Source: Sandaracinaceae bacterium
Lineage (GTDB): Bacteria > Myxococcota_A > Polyangia > Polyangiales > Houyiibacteriaceae
DNA: 42,666 nt
Direction: 5' to 3'
NCBI GenBank assembly: GCA_016706685.1
Contig: JADJJE010000009.1
Location: 1-42,666 of the forward strand
The position numbers and the translations under genes are program-made. Shown in pieces: positions 1-10,779 of this stretch; position 1 is the stretch's first letter, and each line of letters begins with the position of its first letter. Below the pieces are notes generated by a model that was given only the letters and a program-made list of their open reading frames with translations, searched no databases and was not told the DNA's origin.

Positions 1-229
1 ATGCGGGGTCGAGTCCATCGTCGATCCGAGGCGAAATCAGGCCGAAGAGCCCACCGTACTGGAACTCGGGCAGTGGTTTTTTTTTAGCACCCCACGAGCA
101 TCGGCCGGTGGATCTGATCCGGGTGGATGGGGTTGCAAAGACATAGCACAGGCTCGCCCCGGGCGGCGTACAGAAACCGGGAGGTGGCGCTGGGGCTCCC
201 TTGCGTCCAGCCGCGACGCCTGGGAGCGG

Positions 230-801
230 GCCGCCTCGACCGGGACCCGCGCCCCTTGCGATCCTTCGGTGATGGACCTTGTCACGTGCGGCCCGCATCC
301 AAGCGATGCAAGCGGTTTCGGTCCCAGAGCAGTTGCTCCCCGCGCGATCCAGCGTTCGTTGAGCGAGGCCGGGAAAGCGCAAGCGCACCGCGTCTCGCTG
401 GCTCGTGGACGTCGCCAGGGCGGAAACCACCTCGGCGATGCTGTAACGGACGGTGCCAGAAGAAACCAAGCCCTCGGGAATCGCGTCGGGTTCTGGCCCG
501 CAGGACTGCCAGGTCCGCGGCGAACTCCTCCAACACCTGGCGGTAAGACCCTTGATCCGTTACCGGGATCAAAGGGTGCGGACCATCGCGCGCACGATCC
601 ATCTGCAAAACCACAGCTCACGTCGTCGGTCGCGCTGCTTATCGCTTCGAACGCAGCTTTGCCTCGAGGGGCACCCGAACGACTCGAGCAACCCGGCGCG
701 TGGGTGTGACGGGACGCATCCGCAGGGTGCTGGAGGACGTCGATGAGCGCGTCGGTCCAGAATTGCCGAGTGGGGCTCTCGGCAGAGGGAGGTGTCTTCA
801 T
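230..801 (-). pseudogene. Unidentified fragmented reading frame
   Basis: Coding-like peptide is visible only in pieces. It starts at an ATG at 799-801 (MKTPPSAESPTRQFW...) and runs into a helical stretch (TDALIDVLQHPADASR). It continues in another frame with TDQGSYRQVLEEFAADLAVL and then in a third with SIAEVVSALATS. At least three frame changes are needed to join the pieces, the same kind of damage seen in every gene up to about 12.8 kb. I do not recognise a family. The boundaries are approximate, and a long ORF covering 37-1275 in one minus frame is mostly a GC-driven shadow. A divergent ATPase gene begins at 974. Confidence 0.3.
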
Positions 802-973
802 GCGGCGCCGCGTTGGGACCGGCGGGCGAGGCCCGGCACAGGCGAAGGCCTGTGACTGGGAAGCCAGGAGCCTGGCGCGACACGCGCCCGGCCCACAAGC
901 GTGGCATCCGTCATCAGGAGACTTTGCGGCCTGACTGTTCCTTGCAATTCTGGAGTCACACTCGAGTACAAGG

Positions 974-2136
974 ATGATTGCCCGCCGTGCGAGCGCTATC
1001 CTGGCGGAACTCCTGGGTTCCACCCCCGCTGTCGCCCTGCTCGGCCCGCGCCAGGTGGGGAAGACCACGCTCGCGCTGGCTATCGCGGAGCAGCGACCTT
1101 CAGGATATCTGGGATCTCGAGTCCCGCGGCCGACCGCGCCAGAGATGGCGGACCGCGCGACCCCCCCCTCGCGCAGTGGACCAGCTGGTGATCCTGGACG
1201 AGGTGCATCCCCAACCAGGGCTGTTCCAGGAGCTGCGCGGGCTGATCGATCAGGGCCGCCGCCGGGGTACCCCACCGGACGCTTTCATTGCTCCGAGGTC
1301 TGCGTCCATGGACCTCCTGCGGCAGTCGGGGAAAACACTCGCGGGGCGTATCAACTACCTTGAGCTGGGCCCCCTCAGATGGGCTGGAAGGTGCGTGCCC
1401 CGTGACCAATCGAGCGGCTGTGGGTGCGCGCGGGGCTTTCCGAGGCTTTCTGACCGCAGCAGCGACGCACGCAGCGCCCGGTGTGGCTTTGACTTCATCC
1501 GCACTTACCTCAGGCGCGACGTGCCCAATGCTGGGACCGCGCATCGCCGCGGAGACCCTGCGCCGCTTCTGGACGATACTTTGGCACCACCAAGGAGCCC
1601 TGCTGCGTGCGTCGGCGTTCGCTCCGGTCGCTGGGCGTGGATGTAAAGACCGTGGCGTCATGCCCGGTCCTCTTGGTGGACCTGCTGCCCCGGTGCGCCG
1701 CCTCGAAACCGTGGCACGCGAACGATAAGGCAAGCGCCTGGTGAAATCGCCCAAGATCTACGTCGGGGACAGCGGGCTGGCTGCATGCGCTTCTCGGGCT
1801 CTCCGCGGCGGAGGAGGTGCTCGGGCACCCAGTGGCCAGCGCCAGCACGGGAGGGCTTCAATGATCGAGACTGGGATCGCCACCGCGGCCCCGACGGGAC
1901 TCGCCCGCACTTCACCACTGCACGGCGGCGGGGGCCGAGATCGACCGGCTCCTGGAGCACCTTGGCCGGCGGCGCGACGTGGGACAACCTTCGAGGTGAA
2001 GCGCGGCCTCGCCCCCAGCCCGACCAAGGGGTTCCGCCGAGCGTGCGCGGTCTTTGCGCCCAGACGGAGGATCGTGGTCTATCCGGGCCGAGGCGCTTCC
2101 CGCTCGAAGCCAGGAACATCGGTGATGCCGGTGTGA
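974..2136 (+). pseudogene. DUF4143-type AAA ATPase, frameshifted
   Basis: The pieces match the ATP-binding protein family that pairs an AAA_14 domain with a C-terminal DUF4143 nuclease-like domain. The Walker A motif GPRQVGKTTLA lies near residue 25, just after the start (ATG 974, preceded by AAGG). The Walker B motif LVILDEVH follows in another frame near 1190. Further on come FDFIRTYLRRDVPNAG, LRRFWTILWHHQGALL, KSPKIYVGDSGL and a late TFEVKRGLAPSPTKGFRRA block. Several frame changes are needed, yet the total span (about 387 codons) is the usual length for the family, so little sequence has been lost. That favours point indels, either sequencing error or recent decay. The physiological role of these ATPases is poorly known. 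A second, intact member lies at 35,444. Confidence 0.7.
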
Positions 2137-2224
2137 AGAGCGGCCCGAAGCCGCAAGCGAGGAATGGGCTGGTTCGTGCTCTTCGGGGTGCTGCCAATTC
2201 GTGTCCGTCCACAGGGATAGCGCG

Positions 2225-2989
2225 ATGCGTACCCTCATGATCGGCGACGTCCACGGCTGCTGGACGACTGCGTGCCCTGCTGGTGCGCTGTTCGTTCGAT
2301 GGAGCGCGTCCGACCGTCTGGTCCTGCTGGGTGACCTGCTGGACCGCAGGGCTGATATCCTGTCGGCTGTGCGGTTCGCGCGAGCTGGGGGGCGGAGTCG
2401 GAGCAGGGCAACCACGAGGGGACGCACCTGCGCTTTCGTTCGCACTTTTCGGCTGAAGCGCGAGGCGGACCGGGCTATCGCCACCCCATGCGTCCGTTGA
2501 AGCCCGGCGCATGCGGCAGCACGAGGCGCTGTCCGACGAGGACTGGCGCTGGCTCGAGACGCTGCCGCACGTGCTGCCGCTCACGGGGGGGCTTCTGGCC
2601 GCGCACGATCGGGGCTCTTGCCCGGCAGGCGCTCGCCGACCAACCGCGGCGCGCCGATAGTGCGCCTGCGCTACCTGGACGACGGCGCGTGCTCTCAGCT
2701 CGAGCAGCAGGAGCGCCGCGCCTCGCCGAGCCCCTTCTGGATCGACACCTACGATGGGCCGGTGTCCACGGTGGCGCACGGCCACGCGGTGCTCGGCCTG
2801 ACAGATCCCGTCCACGCAGCGGCCCTCGGGTGGAGGGCTTCAGCTCGGGCGCAGGCTGCGTGTTCGGCGGTGCCGGCGGCGCTCGTGCTCGACGACGCGC
2901 GACCCGGCGAGCGCACGTTCGTGGAAGTGGACGCGCTGCGCCGGTGTGCTCCGATGCGGGTGGGTCCCGAGGCGTCGGGCTGGGCCTGA
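2225..2989 (+). pseudogene. Metallophosphoesterase (calcineurin-like), frameshifted
   Basis: The start ATG at 2225 is followed at once by MRTLMIGDVHGC, the D-x-H metal-binding motif of calcineurin-like phosphoesterases. A GDLLDR block follows in frame, and a GNHE block appears in a neighbouring frame near 2,405. The C-terminal part (PFWIDTYDGPVSTVAHGHA, then VFGG and ALVLDDARPGERTFV) resembles the end of bacterial Ser/Thr- or diadenosine-tetraphosphatase-like enzymes, where the GHA histidine also binds metal. At least three frame changes interrupt it, but the span of about 254 codons is normal. The gene runs convergently into the propeller gene that ends at 2999. The substrate cannot be told from sequence. 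Confidence 0.65.
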
Positions 2990-2998
2990 GCTCGGCCG

Positions 2999-4317
2999 CT
3001 ACTCGCCGATGGTCGAGCGCAGCGCGCCGTCCGCCGCGCCGAGCACCCGCAGCTGGGTATGGCTGCACCACAGAACGCGTCCTCGGTGACGACGAACCCG
3101 CTGTGCCGGTCGGCCGACCTCCTGCTTGAAGACGCGCCGGCCGTCAGTGACGTCGAACGCGGCGATCCACTCCCAATGGTCGACTCAATGGCGTAGGCAC
3201 CGCCAGCGTGGTGCCCGCGAGCGCGGCCGACCCCGAGCTGCCCTGCTCGGCGTCGAGCGGGTTGGCGACCGGCGTCGAGCGACCAGACCCGCGACCGCGC
3301 TCGAGGTGGAAACGGCTTGGGCACGTAGCGCCCGGGCACGCACGCCGGACCCAGCCAGCGCGCCGTGCTTCCAGATGCGGTGGGCCACCATGCCGTCGAG
3401 GTTGCTCGGGATCTTGCTGCGACACCCGTCCGGCACGGTGTAGTTGGCGCTGCCCATCACGCGCCCAGCCGCAGCGGTAGGCCTCCACGCCGAGCGGGGC
3501 GCCGTAGTCGTCGCGGTCGGGTCCTCGCCGCTCATCGAGCGCGCCAGCACGGGGTGCACGCCGCGGCCGGGGCTCCGGACTGCCGACCCGTGGTGAGGTC
3601 CAGCAGGAGCTGGCGCTGGTCGGCGGTGGCCACGTGCAGCTCGCCTTCGCGGGTGGTGCACACCGCGAGCACGGTGTCGGCCAGCGCGCTGGTCCACTGC
3701 TCGGCGCCGCTCACGAGGTCATAGGCGTGCAGCTGCCCGAGCCGCGTGGTGACCACCAGCCGCTTTCACGCTGGTGCCGGCGACCGCTCAGCAACTCGGC
3801 GGCCGGCAGTCCGGCGTTGCGCACGCGCTCGGCGCCAGTGCGCGCGTCGAACACGGCCAAAGCGGGGCCTGCTCTTGCGACACCGGCGACCAGCTCGCTC
3901 GCGCCGTCGCCGTCGAGGTCCACCGCGAAGAAGGCGCTTCACTGCGCATGCGCAGCGGCGGCGCGGGGGGCGGCGTCGGTGGCTCCCACCTCGGCGGGCT
4001 CGGGCGCCTCGGCCACGTGGGGGGCGCGACGGCCGGGGCCACGCTCACCACCGGGGCGGGTGCAGACTCCACCCTGAGCATCGTGGTGACCGCGGCGACA
4101 CCGCCGGCGGCCGCGAGCACGCCCACTCCGATGAGGGGGCAGCAGCCAGCCCGCGCTCCCGTGGTGGCCGCAGCGTGGCGGGCGGCGCCGTCTTCAAGAT
4201 CGAGACGGTCTGGCAGTAGCCACAGGTGGCGCGGTCCGCTCCGGGCTCGACCGGGACGTGGGCGCCGCACTTCGAGGGCAGGTGGTGGTGGCAGGCGAGC
4301 CATGGCGGCCCGAGCAT
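2999..4317 (-). pseudogene. Zinc-ribbon / one-TM / propeller protein, frameshifted
   Basis: Reading down the minus strand from an ATG at 4315-4317, a short zinc-ribbon-like segment is seen (KCGAHVPVEPG...ATCGYCQTV). It is followed by a single hydrophobic segment (IGVGVLAAAGGVAAVTTML) and a Pro-rich linker. Beta-propeller-like repeats come next (MDLDGDGASELVAGV, LGQLHAYDLVSGAEQWTSAL, GELHVATADQRQLLLDLTTG), resembling PQQ or FG-GAP blades. The last residues (VLGAADGALRSTIGE, stop at 2999-3001) form a blade-like strand. At least five frame changes break it. The arrangement suggests a membrane-anchored sensor or quality-control protein with the ribbon on one side and the propeller on the other. 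That is inference only. Confidence 0.5.
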
Positions 4318-4497
4318 AGCGCGCCGGGCGGGGGCTTCGACCGTGCTCGGTGGTCCAGTGTGTATGCTGCGTCGACCGACGCGTGCTCTGGCGCCGCTCG
4401 GCGAAAAATCACGGGTGTCCAACTCGCGGCGCGTCGTTCGACGAAGGGAGGAGCCGCCAATTACGCCCTCCACACACTAGAACCGAAGGACCGAGCC

Positions 4498-4854
4498 ATG
4501 ACCACGCAGAAGTACCTCCTCATCTTACCGCACCCCTTCACCGCTGGCCCAGGGGAGCCGCCCTCGCCCGACCAGATGCAGGCCATGCTCGCGGCGTGGT
4601 CCGGCTGGAAGGAGAAGTTCAAGGAGCAGGTGGTGGACGTGGGCGACGGCCTCAGCCGGGTGGCAAGCAGCTCGCCGGGGGCGTCGTCATCGATGGGGCT
4701 TCATCGAATCGAAGGAGGTCGTGGTAGGCTTCTCCATCATCGCCGCCGCTAGCTACGAGCAGGCCATCGAGGTCGCGCGGGCGTGTCCCATGGTGCACAT
4801 GCCAGGCTACAATATCCGGATCCGCGAGCTGGCGGCTTCTCGGCACCCGCGTGA
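4498..4854 (+). pseudogene. DGPF/YCII-domain protein, frameshifted
   Basis: The start ATG at 4498 gives MTTQKYLLILPHPF and then PPSPDQMQAMLAAWSGW, typical of the small YCII-related DGPF proteins. A frame change near 4,660-4,690 moves the reading to EVVVGFSIIAAASYEQAIE and then CPMVHMPGYNIRIREL. About 119 codons are spanned, the usual length. The ORF probably ends in a TGA overlapping the GTG start of the sigma factor gene at 4851 (GTGA), so the two would be translationally coupled. DGPF proteins are the standard neighbours of ECF42-group sigma factors, which fits this pair. Their own biochemical activity is not established. Confidence 0.65.
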
Positions 4855-6092
4855 GCGCTGGGCCGAGGGGCTGGGTTCGCCACTACTTCCGTCACGAGTC
4901 GGGCCGGCTTGCGTGGCGGCGCTCGCGCGCAAGTTTCGCCTGCTGCACCTCGAAGACGCCGAAGACGCGGTCAGAGGCGCTGATGGTGGCGCTCCACGGG
5001 CGTGGTCGATGAAGGGTATCCCCGATGGGCCCCGGCGTGGCTGTACCGCGGCGCCTTCCAACACGCTCGCCGATCGGGTGCGCAACGGCGCCTCGCGCGT
5101 GCGCTGGTCCGTCGGGGCGGCCAGGCCGGCCCCGACGTGGAGCCACGGAGACCGCGCTGCCCACGGAGCTGCCCGACGACCAGCTCCGCGTGCTCTTCGT
5201 ATGCTGCGACCCCTCGCTGCCGGGGGAGTCGCAGCTGGTGCTGGCGCTGAAGGTGCTCTGCGGGTTCCGCGTGGACGAGATCGCTGGTGCGGCTCTTCAC
5301 GAGCGAGGCCAACGTCTACAAGCGGCTGTCACGTGCCCGCGACGCGCTCGCCGCCCGCGGGATCGACCTCGACACCCCGCCCGACGTCGCCGCGCCCTCG
5401 GGACAGTCCAGGCCGTCTTGTACCTGCTCTTCAACGAGGGCTACAGCGCGTCCCGCCGCGGCGACGCGCTGCTGCGCGGGAGCTGTGCGGAGGCCCTACG
5501 TCTCGGGTACCTGCTGCTGGCGCACGAGGCCTGCTGACGTGCCGTCTTCGCGGGCCCTGGTGGCGCTGTTCCACCTCCACACGGCGCGCTTCGCCACGCG
5601 CGTGGACGCCACCGGTGAGATCCTCACCATGGCCGAGCAGGACCGTGGGTGCCGGGACCAGAGGCACGTGCATCAAGGGCTGCGCCTCCTCGCCACCTGC
5701 ACCGACGCGGCCACCACGAGCCGCTACCACGTCGGGCCGCCATCGCCGCAGAGCACGTGCTCGCGCCGTCGTTCGCGGCGACACGCTTCGACGAGATCGC
5801 CGAGCTGTACGGACTGCTCGACCGCGTCGCGCCTTCGCCGCTCAACGCGCTCAACCGCGCCGTGGCGCTGGCCGAGGCGCACGGCCCACAGGCTGGTCTC
5901 GATGCGCTGCGCGACGTGCGGCTCCCCCCGGGACTCGCCGGCTACTACCTGTGGGACGCGGTGGTGGGGGACCTCTTCCGGCGCGCTGGACACATCCAGC
6001 AGGCGCGCAGCTACCTCGAGCGCGCGGCCGAGAACGCGCCGAGCCACGCCGAGCGGGGCGCTCCTGCAGCGCCGCCTCGAGACTGGGGTTGA
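4851..6092 (+). pseudogene. ECF42-type RNA polymerase sigma factor, frameshifted
   Basis: Fragments in three frames assemble into a sigma factor with a long C-terminal extension. The sigma-2 part is LHLEDAEDAV and related residues near 4,950. The core continues with LPDDQLRVLFVCCDPSLP, LALKVLCGFRVDEIA and SEANVYKRLSRARDALAARG (sigma-4 helix-turn-helix). The extension contains LYLLFNEGYSAS, FDEIAELYGLLDRVAPSPL, NRAVALAEAHGP and GHIQQARSYLERAAENAPS, which is TPR-like. This architecture, plus the adjacent DGPF gene, identifies the ECF42 group, where the extension takes the place of a classical anti-sigma factor. The probable GTG start at 4851 overlaps the upstream stop. At least five frame changes interrupt it. 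The 3' end is either 6092 or a little beyond. Confidence 0.65.
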
Positions 6093-6204
6093 GCCTCGCG
6101 CTCACCGCTGGCAGACGAGCAACCCAACGCGAAGCTCCCTGGATGGCATCACACCGTCGCGCTCGCCCGCTCCTTACCGCCGGCTTGATGGACGGAATGC
6201 GTGA

Positions 6205-6234
6205 GGCCGGCCCCGTCAGGTTACCGGGCCGGCC
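6205..6234. terminator. Hairpin between convergent genes
   Basis: A perfect 9-bp inverted repeat (GGCCGGCCC at 6205-6213 and GGGCCGGCC at 6226-6234) with a 12-nt loop lies between the sigma factor gene and the convergent lipoprotein gene ending at 6271. It has no clear T-run, so it may work as a bidirectional, factor-assisted or stem-only terminator. Confidence 0.45.
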
Positions 6235-6270
6235 TTGCTACACATGTTCGACGGTGACTTGCGCGGCAGT

Positions 6271-8467
6271 TTATGGACAGCCGTAGGTGTCGTGTGAGTA
6301 CCCGGTGCTGCCTCGCGGCACGAGCGGACGGCCACCCTGTGCGCCCACGCTCATCCATACGGTAGCGTTGATGGCGCGGAAAACGCTGTCGTGGGTGGTC
6401 AGTCGACTCACGCGGAACAGCTGCTCACCACTGGACACCCGCGCGCTGACCCAGAACGTGTTGCCATCCGCTGCGATGTCCAGGGTGCGGTGGCTCACGA
6501 AGCCACCCGCTGGGGCGTTGACGGTGAGCGCCCGAGGGTTTGCGCACGTGGTTCGAGCGCCGCCCCCTCAAACATGTGAGGGTGGGGGTGAGGTGGTGGA
6601 ACCGTGGGAGATTGTCGCTTCCCGTGTACCCAAGCCGGAAGTTCCGCTGGCGTCTCGTACCAAGCTCGGGTTGCTGCCCGCGCCCACTGCGGCGTTGCTC
6701 GTGACGGTGGTTCCGCTCAGGAGTGCGACATGGGACTTGCGGGGTGGTCCCCTGCACCCACGTGATCACGAAGTTGGTGCCGCCCGCAGGGCAACGTCCA
6801 TGCCGGTTCTGGCCGATGCTGGGTCCCGGGCAGCGTCGTTCCGCTCGTGGCCGTGTTGTTTCCGAGGGCCACCATGACGGCGGTTCGCACCACGGCGCCG
6901 GACGCGTAGATCACCATCCCAGCTGCCGTGCTGTTGTTGGCGACCCGCGAGACGCCATTGGCGCTCGTGTCCGCGACCAGACGTGAATGGGTGACGGTCG
7001 GGTTGCCGCTCCCATCCAGCCCCAGCAGCCGGTGCTGAACACCAGTGCCGTTGATGGTGCTCGCGACTCCCACTGTGTGTCCGAGAGACGGTCGATGTCG
7101 ACGGGAGACGACGTTCGATGCTTCGAGCGTGACAAAGGCATCGGGCGTCCCGTGAACCTCACCTGCGGTGTCCACGCGGTAAGCCTCGGTGGTGGCCGCC
7201 ACGCGTCCGGAACAGCTACATACCCTGCCGCGATGTTCGCGAGCTTGGCGTCATTGCCCAGCACCAACGTCGGGCCGGCGTGGTCCGCGCGATCATGCTC
7301 TTCATCGACCACCGTGTCGCAGTCCTCGTCGATGCTGTTGCAGGTCTCGGCGGGGGAGGCGTGCAAACAGCAGGACCGGGAGAAGGCATGCTGCCGTGCA
7401 GGAGCCGGTCCCTGTGGTGCCGCAGGTGGTGGTGCAGGGCTGAGCGCTGCCCCGAATGCACGCGAAGCCCTCGTCGGGGACGCCGCTGCAGTTGTTGTCC
7501 AACGCGTCACACGACTCGGCGTTACCCGTCCAGCAGGTGTTGCACGCGTCGTTGCAGTCGTCGCTGTTGTTCACGTATCCCGAGGGTGCCGTGCGCGCCA
7601 TCATCGACATGGCGGGGTTGCCGCGCGAGTCCATGTCCGCGTCACGATAGAACGTGGTCAGAACGCCCTCATCCACGCCACCGACGCAGTTGTTGTCGAG
7701 ACCGTCGCCAGACCTCGGGGGTTGCCCGTCCAGCAGAGGTTGCACAGTCGTTGCAGTCGTTCGTGTTGGTCACGTAGCCCAGCGGCGCGGAGCACGCGGT
7801 CATCGACATGTTGGGGTTGCCGCGGGAGTCCGAGTCGGCGTCCTGGTAGTAGGTCGTCGCGACGCCTTCGTCCACCGAGGCGTCGCAGTCGTTGTTGTTG
7901 CCGTCGCACACCTCGGTCCCGCCTGCGGCCATCATCACGTTAGGGTCGCCGAAGGTGTCGTTGTCGGCGTCCAGCCAGAAGCTGGTGCGGACACCGTTGT
8001 CGATGGTGCCATCGCAGTCGTCATCCAGGTTGTTGCAGGTCTCCGTGGTCTCCGTGACGCCACCCGTGCACACCAACTCGGTGCCTACGCACGCCATGGC
8101 GCCCATGGAGCACTCGCCTCGTCGGTTCCACAGGCCCCCCGCCCCCGCCACGTTGTCGTCGGTGCCATCGCAGTCGTCGTCCATGCCGTTGCAGGTCTCC
8201 GTGCGCGGCCCCACGGCCCCATCGCACTCACCGAACGTCATGTCGCTTCCGCACGTCTGCGTACCGGAGTGCAGGCACCCACATCCGTGCCGCAAGGCCG
8301 TGTCGACTTAACGGTGGTGCAATGGTCCCCACGCCGAAGTCCTGCATGGTGGCGTCCGGGGTGGAGCCATCGGGGCCGGCGTCGGCTGGGCTGGGATCGT
8401 CGCCGCATCCCCCCACGAACGCGCCCAGAGCCAAGAGCGTCGCAGCGCTACCAAGTCGAAACGTCAT
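6271..8467 (-). pseudogene. MopE-like metal-binding-motif lipoprotein, frameshifted
   Basis: The start ATG at 8465-8467 has a strong GGAGGAGG ribosome site. It gives MTFRLGSAATLLALGAFVGGC, a signal peptide with lipobox ending in Cys, then a Gly/Asp/Pro-rich linker. The middle part repeats the Asp/Cys motif of the MopE-type 'putative metal-binding' family (CNGMDDDCDGTDD, CNNLDDDCDGTIDNGV, CDGNNNDCDASVDEGV, CDALDNNCSGVPDEGF, CNSIDEDCDTVVDE), with YYQDADSDSRGNP-type spacers. A C-terminal domain of unknown fold reads through three frames to a TAA at 6271 (SHDTYGCP). At least five frame changes are present. The protein should sit on the outer membrane surface. The family probably binds metal ions through the Asp clusters. 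Confidence 0.6.
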
Positions 8468-8728
8468 CTTATTCCTCCTCCTCGGGTTTGGTCTGCGACA
8501 TGGGAAACGTCGCGGTGCCTACAGCTAACATGATTGTTCGACATGGGGTACTCAGTTTCCACCCGCCATAGCGACTCGGTGCAGCGCGCCCAATCAGACA
8601 GAAGGATGGCCGGCCCGGAGAGGTGTGGTTCGCCGAGGCCGCGGATGAACGGAGCCGCGAAGCATCACCCCCGTGGCGCGAAGGGCTCTGCCACTGGCAG
8701 ACGGACAGCCGACCGCTAAGCTTACCGC

Positions 8729-9040
8729 TTGGGACTCCACCGTCGCGCGCGCCCGCTCCTCACCGCCAGCCTGGGCGTCGCCAGCATCACCATCACCGCG
8801 TGTGGCGGTGGCGCCACCACGGGCAACCTCATGGCTCCGCCCCGCGCCCGGCACGCAGGTGCACACCGGCAGCGGCTACGACGACTGCGCCGACGAGCGC
8901 CCTCCCGGCTATGCCGTGCTGCGCCCCACCGGAGACGCCCGGCTACGACTACTGCGAGCCGTGGACCCCGGCCCCACCGACGGTGGCCAAGATGGGGCTG
9001 TGGACGATGGCCGGTGTGGACGGCGGCGCCGACCCCGGGC
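8729..9040 (+). pseudogene. Small Cys/Pro/Tyr-rich lipoprotein, frameshifted
   Basis: A signal sequence is readable from 8729 (HRRARPLLTASLGVASITIT, then ACGGG), with a lipobox-like ending at Cys. Two other frames continue with PGTQVHTGSGYDDCADERPP and MPCCAPPETPGYDYCEPW. These short segments rich in Pro, Tyr and Cys look like one small surface lipoprotein. The start codon in this frame is TTG and at least two frame changes are needed. No family is recognised. A similar start (HRRARPLLTAGL) occurs near 6,145-6,190 after the sigma factor gene. Confidence 0.35.
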
Positions 9041-9059
9041 TGCGCTTTGGCGGGCGTCA

Positions 9060-9960
9060 GCAGCGCCTGCGGCCACGCTACCGGCACCCTGCAGGCAGGC
9101 CCGCCACCAGGCCAGGAAAAAGCGCCTTCCGAAACGGCTCGCCCAAGAATTGGTGCCTGCGCGTTGGTGGCCCGCGCCGCCGTGGCTTGCTTCGGACTGC
9201 ACGCGAGCGCGGCGGTGGAGGCTCCCCGTCCTCGAGCGCTGATCCACCAGGCTGCAGGGCGCGAAGAGGCCGTAATAGACGTTGGGCCGGGACGGACCAC
9301 TTGTCCTCGAGCATGGGCCAGTGGAGGCTGCGGTACTTTCCGCCCGACAACACGCTGTGAGGGCTTGGGGTCACCGTCCTCGAGCCAGGTGTGCACCGCG
9401 GCGATGGTGGACTCGGCGAGCTTCCTGGGCACCGACGACATGGCCATGACGCCATCGAAGTAGGTGAGGTCGGCACCCTTGGCCCAGGCGGTCCAGACGG
9501 GCACGCGAGCTCGCACGCCTCGATCAGCGAGGCGGGACCGCGCGTCTGGGCACGGGCACGCTCCCGAGCAGCGCCCGCAGAGGTCTCGATGAGTGGTTGG
9601 GTGGGGCAGCTCGAAGCGACGCTGCGTGCGGGCGTCCACGTACGCCCACGGGGCTGCGCGCGGTGGGAAGGCGTCCTGGTGGTGTTCGTTGAAACAGCGC
9701 TGTACCGTGAGCAAGAACAGCGCATCCGGCGGGACAGCGCCGGTCGACCACCGTCACCGCGTGACGTCACCCACGGTGGGGCCTCGCTCGATGCGCTGGG
9801 GACAGTCGACGCTTCCACGCTGCGGCCGAGAAGCGCAGCACGACGCGCTGGTCGGCTCGCGGTGGCGACCTCGCCCGAGGAACCGGCCGTCATGTCCGTG
9901 GCGGCCTCCGCACTCGAGGAGCGTGAGGACGTGGTCCGCCGGATCCAGCCGAGGACGACC
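9060..9960 (-). pseudogene. Unidentified fragmented reading frame
   Basis: Minus-strand peptide pieces with coding character are LTVQRCFNEHHQDAFPPRAA, DLTYFDGVMAMSSVPRKLAE directly followed by STIAAVHTWLEDGDPKP, and in a second frame HWPMLEDKWSVPAQRLL. They are spread over two or three frames and no domain is recognised. The Cys/His content is low and no signal peptide or TM segment is visible. The ends are uncertain. The gene seems to lie between a plus-strand lipoprotein and the divergent Uma2-like gene at 10,059. Confidence 0.3.
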
Positions 9961-10058
9961 AGGTGTTGGGTGGGACCTCCATCACGCAGAGCCTACACGG
10001 CGCGCACCGGGGAGCGGGGGCCGACCCGCCTTAAGGCGTGTGTGGTACGTTCCAACCA

Positions 10059-10490
10059 TGGCTGCTCCCGCCAGAAAACGCGCCACCTACGAGGATGTGC
10101 TCCGGGCGCCAGAGAACATGGTCGCCTCAGCTGGTGGACGGGCAGCTGGACCTCCAGCGCCGCGGGCCGTGCACGCCCGCTGCGCCTCGCCGCCCGGGCC
10201 CCGATCCCTTTGGGCTGGGGCGACGGAGGGGGCCCCTGGAGGCTGGGTCATCCGCCCGATCCACTTCGGCGAGCACTGCCCCGACCCCCGCTGGCGCCGA
10301 GGCGCAGCCCAGCTCGTCCTGGGAGCTCGCCCCCGACTGGCCCTCGCCCTCCACTCCGCTTCGCCGCTGGGCGCGACGGCACGCCTGGCTGGGGCCCGCG
10401 AGAAGACCGGGCTGGAGCCGGGGCCGGGTCGTCATGCGCGAGGCGCCCTTCGAGATGCCGCCTGTGGTCCTGCCAGCGGCTAGCAGCGTG
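10059..10490 (+). pseudogene. Uma2-family endonuclease-like gene, frameshifted
   Basis: The start ATG at 10059 gives MAAPARKRATYEDVL and APENMVAS. A neighbouring frame continues with QLVDGQLDLQ, and other frames with GGWVIRPIHFGEHCPDP and SWELAPDW. This order (TYEDVL, E-x-VDG-x-L, a Gly-rich strand, WVIRPE-like, then ELAPDW) is the signature of the Uma2 family, a PD-(D/E)XK nuclease fold very common in cyanobacteria and myxobacteria. A late block REAPFE also fits. Several frame changes and some missing sequence are evident, since about 430 bp are recognised against the usual ~570. The function of Uma2 proteins is mostly unknown. A TGGTAC element lies about 20 nt upstream. Confidence 0.5.
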
Positions 10491-10779
10491 TTGGTACCTA
10501 CGCACCCACCCATGGACGGCTGGCGCCGGGGTCGCACCCCCCGCGCCCTGCCGCCCCTCGGCTCCAAGGAGCAAACGAAAGCTGCCCGCGTCGTCTTCTT
10601 CGCATTCACGGACAAGTCGCGCCCGACTGGAGTGAGTGGTGCTCCCAGGAGGCGCCCTCGGCACAGCCGGCTTCGACCGCGTGAAGAAACTCCCCTCTGC
10701 CGAACAGAGCTGTCGGTCCCGGCGCTCCACGAACACCTGGCTGGTTGGACCCTGGCAAACCCGGGCGCGGCCGCAGGCG

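Noticed and set aside
37..1275. 412-residue open frame on the minus strand
   Set aside because: Its composition is Arg/Pro/Ala/Ser-rich without domain pattern, and it overlaps the ATPase gene antisense. Only short parts (near 230-801) look coding.
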